From Dasania phycosphaerae (GTDB taxonomy: Bacteria; Pseudomonadota; Gammaproteobacteria; Pseudomonadales; Dasaniaceae): a stretch of DNA of 64,000 nt. Location: the NCBI RefSeq assembly GCF_026891035.1, contig NZ_JAPTGG010000017.1:8312-72311 (forward strand), in the 5' to 3' direction. The first letter of the stretch is position 1, and the number at the start of each line of letters is the position of its first letter. Of this stretch, positions 9,195-18,400 are shown in pieces. Both the position numbers and the translations under genes were made by a program. The notes beneath the pieces were generated by a model. The model saw only the letters and a list, made by a program, of their open reading frames with translations, had not been told where the DNA came from and did not search any database.

Positions 9195-10358
9195 CTAGGC
9201 CGCTAGTAAGCTGCCAACCACTTGCCGAATATGGGCAATGGCTCGCTCTATATCGTCGCTGCGGGTATAACGCCCCACCGACAAACGCAATGAGCTATGT
9301 GCATCTGCATCACTTAAGCCCATTGCCGCTAATACATAAGATGGTTCCATAGAGGCCGAGGTACAGGCCGAGCCAGAGGAAACCGCTAATTCGCGCAGGG
9401 ATAGCAATAATGTTTCGCCATCCACCCCCGCAAAACACACATTTAAATGGCTGGGGCTAACCTGCTCAGCACTGCCATTGCGACGCACGCCGGGCAAATC
9501 ACTAATGCCCTGCCACAGCTGGTCACGCAATTGCGCTAGCTGCTGCTGATCATCGCTAAGACGCTGCTTGGCAATTTTAGCCGCCTCGCCCATGCCCACT
9601 AATTGATGGGTAGCCAATGTGCCCGAGCGCAAGCCGCGCTCATGGCCACCGCCGTGAATAATGGGGGCAACCGCACCCTGCTGCAGCGCACGCTTCACAT
9701 ATAAAGCGCCCACACCCTTGGGGCCATAAAATTTATGAGCCGACAAACTCAGCATATCTGCGCCCAAGCTGGCGATACTAATATCCAGCTTACCCGCCGA
9801 CTGCGCCGCATCTACATGCAGCAGCACCTCGGCGGCACGGCAAACGCCCGCTATTGCCGCAATGGGGTTAATAACCCCGGTTTCATTGTTCACATGCATC
9901 AGGCTGACTAAGCGTGTATCCGGCCTTAAGGCCTGCTGTACTTGTTGCGGATCTATATAGCCTTGGGCATTGGGTGTTAGCCAACTGACCGCCACGCCTT
10001 TTGATTCCAGCCATTTAACCGGATCGATTACGGCTTTGTGCTCTATTACCGAGCTAATAATATGGCCGCTATAAACCCCGCCTTCACTCGCGGCTTCAAA
10101 CACCCCCTTAATGGCGAGATTATTTGATTCAGTGGCGCCGCTGGTCCAGACAATTTCACGGGCATCCACGGCCAATAAATCGGCCACATGACGCCTGGCG
10201 ATCTCTACCTGCTCCTCGGCCTTCCAGCCATAAACATGGGAACGCGAGGCAGGGTTGGCAAAGATGCCATCCATAGTTAAGCAGCGGCTCATGGCCTCGG
10301 CGACTTGTTCGTCTACCGGCGAGCTCGCGGCGTAATCTAGGTAAATCGGGGCACTCAT
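9195..10358 (-). CDS. iscS: IscS/NifS-like class-I cysteine desulfurase
   Basis: 387 aa PLP enzyme. The PLP lysine is in SLSAHKFYGPKG. The catalytic cysteine is in the long flexible loop SSGSACTSASMEPSY, the hallmark of group I (IscS/NifS) enzymes and different from SufS in the same run. It begins MSAPIYLDYAASSPVDE. The start lies 2 nt after the iscR stop and has no clear ribosome site, so it may depend on coupling. In Pseudomonas iscS also follows iscR directly, but iscU comes next. Here sufB comes next and no IscU is seen. Whether this enzyme feeds SufBCD, tRNA thiolation or both is not decided by the sequence. Confidence 0.92.
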   Translation of the reverse strand: MSAPIYLDYAASSPVDEQVAEAMSRCLTMDGIFANPASRSHVYGWKAEEQVEIARRHVADLLAVDAREIVWTSGATESNNLAIKGVFEAASEGGVYSGHIISSVIEHKAVIDPVKWLESKGVAVSWLTPNAQGYIDPQQVQQALRPDTRLVSLMHVNNETGVINPIAAIAGVCRAAEVLLHVDAAQSAGKLDISIASLGADMLSLSAHKFYGPKGVGALYVKRALQQGAVAPIIHGGGHERGLRSGTLATHQLVGMGEAAKIAKQRLSDDQQQLAQLRDQLWQGISDLPGVRRNGSAEQVSPSHLNVCFAGVDGETLLLSLRELAVSSGSACTSASMEPSYVLAAMGLSDADAHSSLRLSVGRYTRSDDIERAIAHIRQVVGSLLAA

Positions 10359-10360
10359 GC

Positions 10361-10831
10361 TTATACCGCACTGGCTTCAATAAGATCTAGGGCCTGCAGG
10401 TCATCTTGACGCTTAGCCACAGCCACCACATCCTGCCTAGCCACTAAATCGGCCAAGCTAATGCCACTTAAAAATTGATGTATTTGCTTGCTGAGGTCGC
10501 ACCACAGGTGGTGGGTAAGGCAAATTTGGCCATCTTGGCAATTGCCCTCACCACCACAACTGGTGGCATCTATAGATTCGTTAACGGCATCAATGATTTG
10601 CGCTACGACAATTTGCGCCGCCTCAGCCCCTAAACGATAGCCGCCACCGGGGCCACGCACACTTTGCACCAGTTCATTGCGACGCAGCTTGGCGAACAAT
10701 TGCTCTAAATAAGACAGCGATATCTCTTGCCTGGCAGAGATATCAGCCAGACTCACCGGCCCCTGCTTAGCATGCAAAGCAAGATCCAGCATCGCTGTAA
10801 CGGCATAACGCCCTTTGGTAGTTAATCGCAT
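10361..10831 (-). CDS. iscR: IscR, Fe-S sensing Rrf2-family repressor
   Basis: 156 aa. Residues 1-70 form the Rrf2 winged helix (MRLTTKGRYAVTAMLDLAL and SVRGPGGGYRLG). The cluster ligands Cys92, Cys98, Cys104 and His107 fall at the same positions as in E. coli IscR (SCGGEGNCQDGQICLTHH). With a [2Fe-2S] cluster the family represses its own operon, and the apo form can act at type 2 sites. It is first in the iron-sulfur run, and the promoter upstream carries two sites resembling its type 1 motif. Autoregulation is therefore likely. Confidence 0.96.
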   Translation of the reverse strand: MRLTTKGRYAVTAMLDLALHAKQGPVSLADISARQEISLSYLEQLFAKLRRNELVQSVRGPGGGYRLGAEAAQIVVAQIIDAVNESIDATSCGGEGNCQDGQICLTHHLWCDLSKQIHQFLSGISLADLVARQDVVAVAKRQDDLQALDLIEASAV

Positions 10832-10866
10832 ATTATGGCCCGCCGACCGCCTTTAAGATTGCCGCC

Positions 10867-10924
10867 AGTATGCAATAACCCAGTAAAACAGTCAACTATA
10901 AGACCTAGTAATACAGTAGGATAT
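10867..10924 (-). promoter_or_regulatory. iscR-suf promoter with two tandem IscR type-1-like sites
   Basis: On the minus strand a -35 TTGACT (10890-10895) and -10 CATACT (10867-10872) are 17 nt apart, which puts the start site near 10860, about 29 nt before iscR. Two abutting 25-bp sites, 10875-10899 and 10900-10924, resemble the type 1 motif ATASYYGACT-RWWW-YAGTCRRSTAT. The first has a perfect second half on the plus strand (CAGTCAACTAT) but a poor first half. The second has CAGTAGGATAT. The first site covers the -35. Read by eye, with no matrix score. Confidence 0.6.
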
Positions 10925-11029
10925 TGGCCGAACGAGGAAGTAGAACAAGAACTGACAACAAGAGAAGTGGTATAGCCCATGGCGATACGCGGCCGCGATT
11001 GTAACGCAAAGCCGCCATAAACCCTAGCC

Positions 11030-11839
11030 CTAGTCCTTATTTTCCTGCTGGGCGCCACCGGCTTTATCAACCCAGCGCTGGGCCGAGGTTAAAATGCCGC
11101 GCATCATGTTAATTTCCAGCTCATCCATACGGGTGCGGGTAAACAAGCGGCGCAGGCGCGTCATTAACTGCTTGGGCGCAGATGGCTTTAAAAAGCCCAT
11201 ATTGCGCAGAGTAGACTCTAGGTGCACAAAAAAGCGCTCCATATCTTCAGACTTAGACAGCGGCGCATCCCACTCCTTCATAGGATCTGGCGATAACAGC
11301 TGGTTTTGCTGCTGCTCGTTAGCGCCCAAGTGCGCCATACGCATCTCGTAACATAAAACCTGCACGGCCATGGCCAAATTTAAAGAGCTGTATTCTTCGT
11401 TAGTGGGTATATGTACATGCAGATTGCAGCACTGCAGCTCATCATTGGTCAGCCCCCTGTCCTCACGGCCAAACACTATCGCCACCGGATGCTGGCTTAA
11501 CTCCGGGTAAGCCTGCTCAGCACAGGCTCTGGGATTTAACAGCGGCCAAGGTATGCGCCTGCCTCTGGCACTGGTACCCACCACCAAACCACAATCGGCT
11601 ATAGCTTCTTCTAAGGTACTGGTAATCACCGCGTCATTTAACACATCCTGTGCGCTCACCGCCCTATAATAGGCGACCTCGTCAGGGTAGTTTTTAGGCT
11701 CCACTAAATACAATTTAGACAAACCCATGTTTTTCATCGCTCTGGCCACCGCACCTATATTGCCGGGGTGCGTGGTATTGACCAGCACAATGCGAATATT
11801 ATCTAGCGGAGACGGGGTATTTACTGGCGTGTCGGTCAC
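11030..11839 (-). CDS. trmJ: TrmJ tRNA (Cm32/Um32) 2'-O-methyltransferase
   Basis: 269 aa SPOUT methyltransferase acting on nucleotide 32 of the tRNA anticodon loop. Motif 1 (NTTHPGNIGAVARAMKNMG), the knot motif VFGREDRGLTNDEL and the final YSSLNLAMAVQVLCYEM are all present. I chose GTG 11837-11839 (MTDTPVN) because TAGGT lies about 7 nt upstream. The frame is open for 32 more codons, but that part is not family-like. It is divergent from suhB and upstream of iscR, as in Pseudomonas, though cysE is missing here. Confidence 0.93.
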   Translation of the reverse strand: MTDTPVNTPSPLDNIRIVLVNTTHPGNIGAVARAMKNMGLSKLYLVEPKNYPDEVAYYRAVSAQDVLNDAVITSTLEEAIADCGLVVGTSARGRRIPWPLLNPRACAEQAYPELSQHPVAIVFGREDRGLTNDELQCCNLHVHIPTNEEYSSLNLAMAVQVLCYEMRMAHLGANEQQQNQLLSPDPMKEWDAPLSKSEDMERFFVHLESTLRNMGFLKPSAPKQLMTRLRRLFTRTRMDELEINMMRGILTSAQRWVDKAGGAQQENKD

Positions 11840-11947
11840 GAGTTTACCTACTGTATTAAAATGAATAATGACGATTAAATAAAACGGCGCGCAGTTTAGC
11901 AGATACCCGGGCCTTAGACGTAGCCCATAGGACATAAATAGGGCAAT

Positions 11948-11982
11948 TACTTTGGCAAAGCGCCAAAGTACTCTGCTATAAT
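11948..11982 (+). promoter_or_regulatory. suhB promoter with inverted repeat at the -35 region
   Basis: TGCTATAAT (11974-11982) is a perfect extended -10, about 38 nt before the suhB ATG once the start site is allowed for. Just upstream is a perfect 9-bp inverted repeat TACTTTGGC / GCCAAAGTA (11948-11956 and 11962-11970), placed where the -35 would be. No good -35 hexamer is seen. The repeat could be an operator. The same 190 bp also has to hold the trmJ promoter in the other direction. Confidence 0.5.
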
Positions 11983-12025
11983 CCGCCGCCTATTACCCCG
12001 CTCTTTTACATTTCAGGATAAGTCC

Positions 12026-12832
12026 ATGCAACCGATGACCACTATCGCCCTTCGTGCCGCCCGTAAAGCAGGCGAAATTATTGCCCGCGCGTGCGAAAAT
12101 CTCGACACCATTGATATTGAGTCCAAAGGCAACAATGACTTTGTTACTGAGGTTGATAAGGCCGCCGAGCGCGAAATACGCTACGGCCTAAGCAAAGCTT
12201 ATCCCGACCACGCCATACTAGGCGAAGAAGGCGGCCTAATCGGCAGCCCCGATGCCGACTATCAGTGGGTAGTAGACCCACTGGATGGCACCACCAACTT
12301 TATCCGCGGCATACCCCACTTCGCCATCTCTATAGCCTGTTTTTACAAAGGCCAAATTGAGCATGCGGTAATCCTAGACCCTATACGCCGCGAAGAATTT
12401 ATCGCCAGCCGCGGCCGCGGTGCCCAACTCAATGGCCGCCGCATACGCGTTAGCAAGCGCACCACCCTAGAAGGCGCTTTAATCGGCACAGGCATACCCT
12501 ACAAATCACGCAGCGAACAACACATTCCCGAATATATGGCCAGCCTGGAGGCAGTGACTCGCCAAACAGCAGGCATACGCCGCGGTGGTGCAGCCGCATT
12601 AGACCTGGCCTATGTAGCCGCTGGCCGCTTAGATGGTTTTTGGGAGATAGGTTTAAACAAGTGGGATATAGCCGCAGGCATTTTATTAATTCGAGAGGCA
12701 GGCGGTTTAGTCAGCGACTTCAAAGGCGGCAACGACTATTTAGAAAGCGGCAATATCGTAACCGGCAACCCCAAAACTTTTAAGGCGCTATTGCAAACCG
12801 TACAGCCACATTTAAAGCAAACCGCCAAGTAG
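12026..12832 (+). CDS. suhB: SuhB inositol-1-monophosphatase family protein
   Basis: 268 aa. The metal-binding motifs of the family are intact: GEEGG (about residue 70), WVVDPLDGTTNFIRGIPHF, and the C-terminal WDIAAGILLIREAGG. The enzyme hydrolyses inositol monophosphate. In E. coli SuhB also joins the rRNA antitermination complex, and that role may well apply here. A ribosome site AGGATAAG precedes the ATG by 7-8 nt. Divergent from trmJ, the usual gammaproteobacterial arrangement. Confidence 0.95.
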   Translation: MQPMTTIALRAARKAGEIIARACENLDTIDIESKGNNDFVTEVDKAAEREIRYGLSKAYPDHAILGEEGGLIGSPDADYQWVVDPLDGTTNFIRGIPHFAISIACFYKGQIEHAVILDPIRREEFIASRGRGAQLNGRRIRVSKRTTLEGALIGTGIPYKSRSEQHIPEYMASLEAVTRQTAGIRRGGAAALDLAYVAAGRLDGFWEIGLNKWDIAAGILLIREAGGLVSDFKGGNDYLESGNIVTGNPKTFKALLQTVQPHLKQTAK

Positions 12833-12855
12833 GCAATCCGCTCTCGCCTAATCAC

Positions 12856-12881
12856 TTAGCCCCCCTTCTACAGGGGGCTAA
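12856..12881. terminator. GC-rich hairpin between convergent suhB and hybrid kinase
   Basis: Perfect 9-bp stem TTAGCCCCC / GGGGGCTAA with an 8-nt loop, in the 82 nt between two convergent genes. There is no T-run on either side, so it is not a textbook intrinsic terminator. It may still stop or stabilise both transcripts. Confidence 0.45.
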
Positions 12882-12914
12882 ATCCACACCCCGCGCTATT
12901 TTGACTATCGATGT

Positions 12915-15275
12915 TTAACTGCGAAACGGTTTGCTAGTAAACAGCTGGCGCTCCATCACTCGCTGTAAATCGGCTCGCCGTATAGGCTTAACCAAGAAGT
13001 CATTCATACCTACCTCTACACAACGCGTGCGCACCGATGAGTCACTATTGGCAGTTACTGCCACTATGGGCATAAAGTGATTGCGGCGCCGTATCCAGCG
13101 AGTGGCAGTAATACCATCCATCACCGGCATTTGTATATCCATTAAAATAATATCGAAGTGAGCCTCATCTATGACCTTTAAGGCTTCTTGACCAGATTCC
13201 ACTATGCTTGCCTCAGCCCCCATGAGACTCAACAGGCTTTGTAAAATTTGCGCGTTTACCACATTGTCTTCAACAATTAACACTCTCGCCTTTTCTATGC
13301 CCCCCGTATTAGCAGGCACTGCCACTTGTGAAACGACTTCTACCGGCAGGGTAATGGCCACTATGGTGCCCACACCAACCTCAGACTGTATATTCAAGTC
13401 CGACCCTAACACGGTGGATAAGCGGTAACACACAGTTAAACCTATACCCAAGCCCTCAGAGCTTCTTTCTAAACCTCGACTCACTTGCACAAAATCGTTA
13501 AACATAATGCGCTGCTGATCTTGAGTCATGCCGCAGCCAGTATCGGTTAACTCTACCACTAGGCTACTGTCTTCCTCATCCCATTGCACAGACAAAGTAA
13601 TTCTACCGTGCTCAGTATATTTACAGGCGTTTTCCAAAACCGTGCGCAACATATGCTCAAATAAATAAGCATCGCTAACACAACTAACCGGCACAGACTC
13701 ACTGCAGTGATAATCAAAGGCCACTCCTGGATTAAGTAAACCCTTGGTATTGTCACATAGCGAGCTCAGCAAAGGACGGATTTCAAAAGGTCTTTCAGTA
13801 GGCTCCAAATCATCATTATCGGTTTCAGCCAATAACACTAAATTATCCACCTGCATACGCAAGCGCGCAGCGCCGTAGCTCATGTATTCCAGCAGATCCT
13901 TGCGACCTCTATCATTATCAATTTCATCCCACTGCTCTACCGAAGAAATAATGGAATACAAAGGCGTTCTTAATTCATGGCTGACCATGCGTAAAAAATC
14001 GGACTTACGCTGATTCTCCTCCTCCGAAATTGTTAAAGCTTGCTGTAACTTGACATTGGCCTCTTTCTCCTTCGCCATGGCCCAACTTTCAGTTTCAACC
14101 ATCTTACTCAAGGCTGCTTCTTTATCAGACCTCAGTAAGTTAATGCGGTCAGCCAAGGCCAAAGCCAGTAGCAGCATATCAAGGGTTTGAGCAATCAAGG
14201 TTATCAGATACTGGTTGCTGTATTGCGTACCGGACACAAACATAGGTAAAGACGAAGCCACTACCCCTATAGCCAATACCGCAAAGGCCAACACAAAGAA
14301 ACGCGCAGGTTTATATCCCTCCATTAAGCGTTTAGTACCAATAATAAGCGCGCCTAACAACCACACCGAGCTGGTCGCCCCATACAGCAACATATACTCG
14401 CCCATAGAAAACAAAGGCATGGCAGCCGCCATAAGCAATGCAAAGCCCACAAAGCCATAAAAATATTTGACTAAACGCGGGTTACTGGCTGCTAAATTTA
14501 AAAAATGAATTACATATAAGGTATTGCAAGCGACAGTAAGGAAGAAGGGAGTAATCAAAAACCAATAGCTTTTCCACGAAAACCAGTCTGCCAGTGCATT
14601 AAAGGCCGCCAACCAAGAGACTATGCTAAGCAGCAGATAACCGGAATAATAGAGATTACTCCTATCCCTAATCCATACCCCTAAGAAAAGGTTATAGCAG
14701 GCTAATATCAGTATTGCGCCAAAGCAAGCAAACACAATAAAGTTTTTTATAGCAAACTGCCGATAAAACTCACTATAGGGCTTTAGCTCTAGCCTGGGCT
14801 CGTAGGTATAGTAACGGCTTTGCATATAGACCAGTACTTCAAACGCCTGGCCAGGCTCAACCATAAAATCAACTGCGTAGCTCAAGCCGTGCTTAAAATC
14901 ATGCAGGTAGCCGCTAGTATATTGCTGCACCTCACCGTTTTGGTAGACATAGACAACAACACTATCGATGATGGAGTTAGAGGGATCTAATACCCAGTTA
15001 TTAAGCTGGCTTTGATTAATAAATTTTTTATAAAACCAGTAACCGCCACCATTCACCCTATCAATAGCTGTCGCAGGCTTTAACTGTTTAATAAACGCTG
15101 CCGGTTCCGCAGGGGCCACTCTAACGCTTTGGCTTAATGTTTGATCACCAGTCTCATAAAACAGCCCAGCGTCAAGCAGTGAGACTATGGAATCATCTGT
15201 TAACAGCTCTGCGCTCTCAGCCCACGCCGCCCATCCGAATAGCAGGCCAACACACACAATCAATCGATGAAACAT
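12915..15275 (-). CDS. 7TMR-DISM hybrid sensor histidine kinase/receiver
   Basis: 786 aa. Domains in order: signal peptide (1-19), periplasmic 7TMR-DISMED2-type beta-rich domain (~25-165), seven-TM DISM block (~177-378), short coiled coil (~385-425), HisKA with His433 (SHELRTPLYS), HATPase with GLGIGLTVC, and a C-terminal receiver with phospho-acceptor Asp about 713 (ILMDIQMPVMDG) and Lys in VKPIRR. It should autophosphorylate and pass phosphate to its own receiver. No Hpt domain or partner regulator lies next to it, so the output is unknown. DISM extracellular domains are thought to bind carbohydrates or similar small ligands. It is a single gene, convergent with suhB and divergent from the 1056-aa oxidoreductase. 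Confidence 0.9.
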   Translation of the reverse strand: MFHRLIVCVGLLFGWAAWAESAELLTDDSIVSLLDAGLFYETGDQTLSQSVRVAPAEPAAFIKQLKPATAIDRVNGGGYWFYKKFINQSQLNNWVLDPSNSIIDSVVVYVYQNGEVQQYTSGYLHDFKHGLSYAVDFMVEPGQAFEVLVYMQSRYYTYEPRLELKPYSEFYRQFAIKNFIVFACFGAILILACYNLFLGVWIRDRSNLYYSGYLLLSIVSWLAAFNALADWFSWKSYWFLITPFFLTVACNTLYVIHFLNLAASNPRLVKYFYGFVGFALLMAAAMPLFSMGEYMLLYGATSSVWLLGALIIGTKRLMEGYKPARFFVLAFAVLAIGVVASSLPMFVSGTQYSNQYLITLIAQTLDMLLLALALADRINLLRSDKEAALSKMVETESWAMAKEKEANVKLQQALTISEEENQRKSDFLRMVSHELRTPLYSIISSVEQWDEIDNDRGRKDLLEYMSYGAARLRMQVDNLVLLAETDNDDLEPTERPFEIRPLLSSLCDNTKGLLNPGVAFDYHCSESVPVSCVSDAYLFEHMLRTVLENACKYTEHGRITLSVQWDEEDSSLVVELTDTGCGMTQDQQRIMFNDFVQVSRGLERSSEGLGIGLTVCYRLSTVLGSDLNIQSEVGVGTIVAITLPVEVVSQVAVPANTGGIEKARVLIVEDNVVNAQILQSLLSLMGAEASIVESGQEALKVIDEAHFDIILMDIQMPVMDGITATRWIRRRNHFMPIVAVTANSDSSVRTRCVEVGMNDFLVKPIRRADLQRVMERQLFTSKPFRS

Positions 15276-15475
15276 CTACACCCCAGCCATTAAATTTTTA
15301 TCATTGTTTTGAGTCAACAGTATAAGCCAGCCAGACCATAAGGCCAATTATGACAAAGCATTCTAAGCCGCGCTAATTTTCGACTGGCGCAGCCCTAAAT
15401 CCATGCCTAACCTAAATAACAGTTAAACCCACATAAATAAAATTTGTTAGTTCAGAGTGAAAAGGATAACGACTC

Positions 15476-18400
15476 ATGGAACAACCTAATGCCCCCTCTT
15501 TTATTTATCGCGGTGGAGATATGCTGGACCACCCTCCCTTTCAACAGCAAAACACCAAAATGTATGGCTTTTTTATAGAAGGCCAAATCGATGCCCTACA
15601 GCAATGCATAGACAGAGACCTCAATGCTGCCGCCGCTGGCCAGTATAATTTTAAACCCCTGTCTAATTTTGTGATGCTCACCTTCGCCAATATACAAAAA
15701 TGCTACTCCTCCTCATCACAGGATATAGGCAAAGGCTGGGGCGTAGAAAACGATGTTTGTTTCTGGGTGCCTGTGGGTAATATAGTCAGCAAAGATGGCA
15801 AAGAATATTTAAATGACTTTTATTGGTATACCCCTTATATCTGGGTTAACAACCCTATAGCCATGGTCAATGGCCGCGATATATATGGCTATCCAAAAAC
15901 CATCGCCGAAATCAACCTACCCCCTCACAATGCTCCAGATTATTTTAGTGCAGCAGTTAATAGCTTTAAGCAGTACTCCCGCGAAACCGAATCGGAATGG
16001 AACCAAGCTCTTAGCATTAAAAACCTAACCCCAGGCGAAACACCGGTAGAGAAATGGGATGATTTCGTTGATGCCATGAAGGGCATATTCGAATTAGCCG
16101 ATGGCGCACACCTATACCGCCCCGATTTAAACGGCTACCAGGAAATCCTACACGACCTGACCCAGCCGCAACTGGCACAAATATTCCTCAGGCAATTACC
16201 CGAGGGTGATGGCCAAAAAGCCGCTTACCAGGCGCTGGTAGAGGCACCGGCCATAGTCAACAGCTTTAGCGCCGGCGGCCTATTACTGGGGGACTACGAG
16301 GTTACTATTAACAATATTGATAGTATCCCTCTAGCCCGCGACTTAGGCATTAAAACTGGCGCGCAAACCTCGGCGTTTAACTTTTGGGTAGACTTTGGCT
16401 TTACCGTGCCTGCCGCTAAAACCTTAGTCAACAATAGCCATATAGCCGCCAAACAAAAAATTGCCATACTGGGCGGCGGCGTCGCCTCCTGCACTGCCGC
16501 AATGGCTTTAACTAATCAGCCGGGCTGGCAAGATAAATACGATATCACCCTCTACCAAAAAGGCTGGCGCATAGGCGGCAAAGGTGCCAGTGGTCGCAAC
16601 AGTGCCATGGGCGAACGTATAGAAGAGCACGGCCTGCATATATGGTTTGGCTTTTATAGAAACGCCTTTGAGTACATACAGCAGGCCTATGCCGAGCTAG
16701 ACCGCCCAGAAGGCAGCACCTTACGTACTTGGCAAGACGCCTTTAAGCCCCATAACTTTGTCGTACACATGGAGCATTTTAATGATATATGGACGCCTTG
16801 GTGCTTAGACTTCCCCACCACGCCCGGCAACCCCGGCGTAGGCACGGAGTCGGTCACCGTATGGAAGCTGATACGCACTATCTATGCCTATATACACGAA
16901 TGGCTAGGCGATATACGCGGCGAGATAAAACAAGCCGAAAGCCTGGAAAAAGCCCGCAACAAAACAACCCCCAAATCCCTAAAAGCCAGGCTGCTATCCT
17001 TAGATGACTGGATAGAAGATGAAATCAAAGAAGCCCGCGATGATATAGAAAGCGTGGTTAGCGGCTTGCATAATTTTATCGAATCTTTGCCTGAAGACAT
17101 CTCCGCCCAAAAAATATCCGAGCGCTCATTGCTCAAACACATATTGGAAGAAATTAAAGAATGGATAGAAGAAGAAGCCCGCGAATACTTGGACAATAAC
17201 GCCAATATACGCCATTTATTTATAGGCATAGATCTAGGCATAACTATTATCGCAGGCATGATACGCGATGATGTCATACACGAAGGCTATGATGTAATTA
17301 ACCATTTAGATTTTCGCGAATGGCTGCGCCGCAATGGCGCCAATGAAACCTACACCGTGCAATCCACCACCGTGCGCGCCCTTTACGATTTAATTTTCGC
17401 CTTTGAAGATGGCGACATACACAAAGCCAATGTCGAAGCGGGAACAATGCTAAGAGGCTTGCTGCGTATAGGCCTGTGTTATAACGGTAGCGTTATGTGG
17501 AAAATGCAGGCTGGCATGGGCGACACTATTTTCACGCCCTATTACCAGCTATTAAAACAGCGAGGTGTCAAATTTAAATTTTTCCACGAAGTGGATGAAT
17601 TGATTTTAGACCCCAACGACCCCAGCACCGTGCAGCAAATACGCCTCAACCGGCAAGTCGATTTAGTAGACGGCGAACAGGGCTATCACCCCTTGGTCAA
17701 TGTTAAAAGCATAGGCTGCTGGCCCAGTGCACCGCTATACCAACAAATCGTGCCCGAACAAGCGCAACTACTACAAGACAACAACATAGACTTAGAAAGT
17801 TTCTGGAGCGAGTGGCCCAGGGTGTACCAACAACACTATGGCAAACCACTGCCACAAACCCTGCTAGAAAAAGGCAAAGATTTCGACCTAGTCATACACG
17901 GCATGTCCATAGGTGGCATGCCCTACAATTGCCAGCAGCTATTGCAACACAGCCCCAAGCTGGCCAATTGCCATAAAAATGTCAAAACCGTAGTCACCCA
18001 AGCCTACCAGCTATGGACCAACCCCAGCCTGCCTGAACTAGGCTGGGAGCATTACTCCGACACCGGCGAGCAACCGGTAATGACCTCTTGGACCGAGCCG
18101 GTAGATACCTGGGCCGCCATGAACCAGTTATTAGGCAAAGAGGATTGGGGAGACTTGCAGCTAAACCCCAAAAATGTAGCCTATTATTGCGGCGTACAAA
18201 ATATTACTGAGATCCCCGCCAGAGATGATTATGAGTTTCCACAACGCTGTAAAGACAAAGTGCAGCATAACTGCCTGCAACAAATGAAACACGAGCTTTA
18301 CAGCCTATGGCCTAATGCAGGCACTGCTGACAGTTTTGACTGGCAGGTACTCACCTCCCCCAATCAACTGCAGGGCGAGCAACGCTTTCAAGATCAATAT

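Noticed and set aside
10822..11070. 82-codon minus-strand ORF between iscR and trmJ
   Set aside because: It covers the iscR promoter and the trmJ end. Composition is not protein-like.
12915..15275. Kinase as partner of suhB or of the oxidoreductase
   Set aside because: Convergent to one and divergent from the other. No shared operon or linking regulator is seen.
16888..17277. 129-codon ORF antisense to the fusion oxidoreductase
   Set aside because: Ser/Ile-rich shadow of the acidic helical insert on the other strand, with no start signal.
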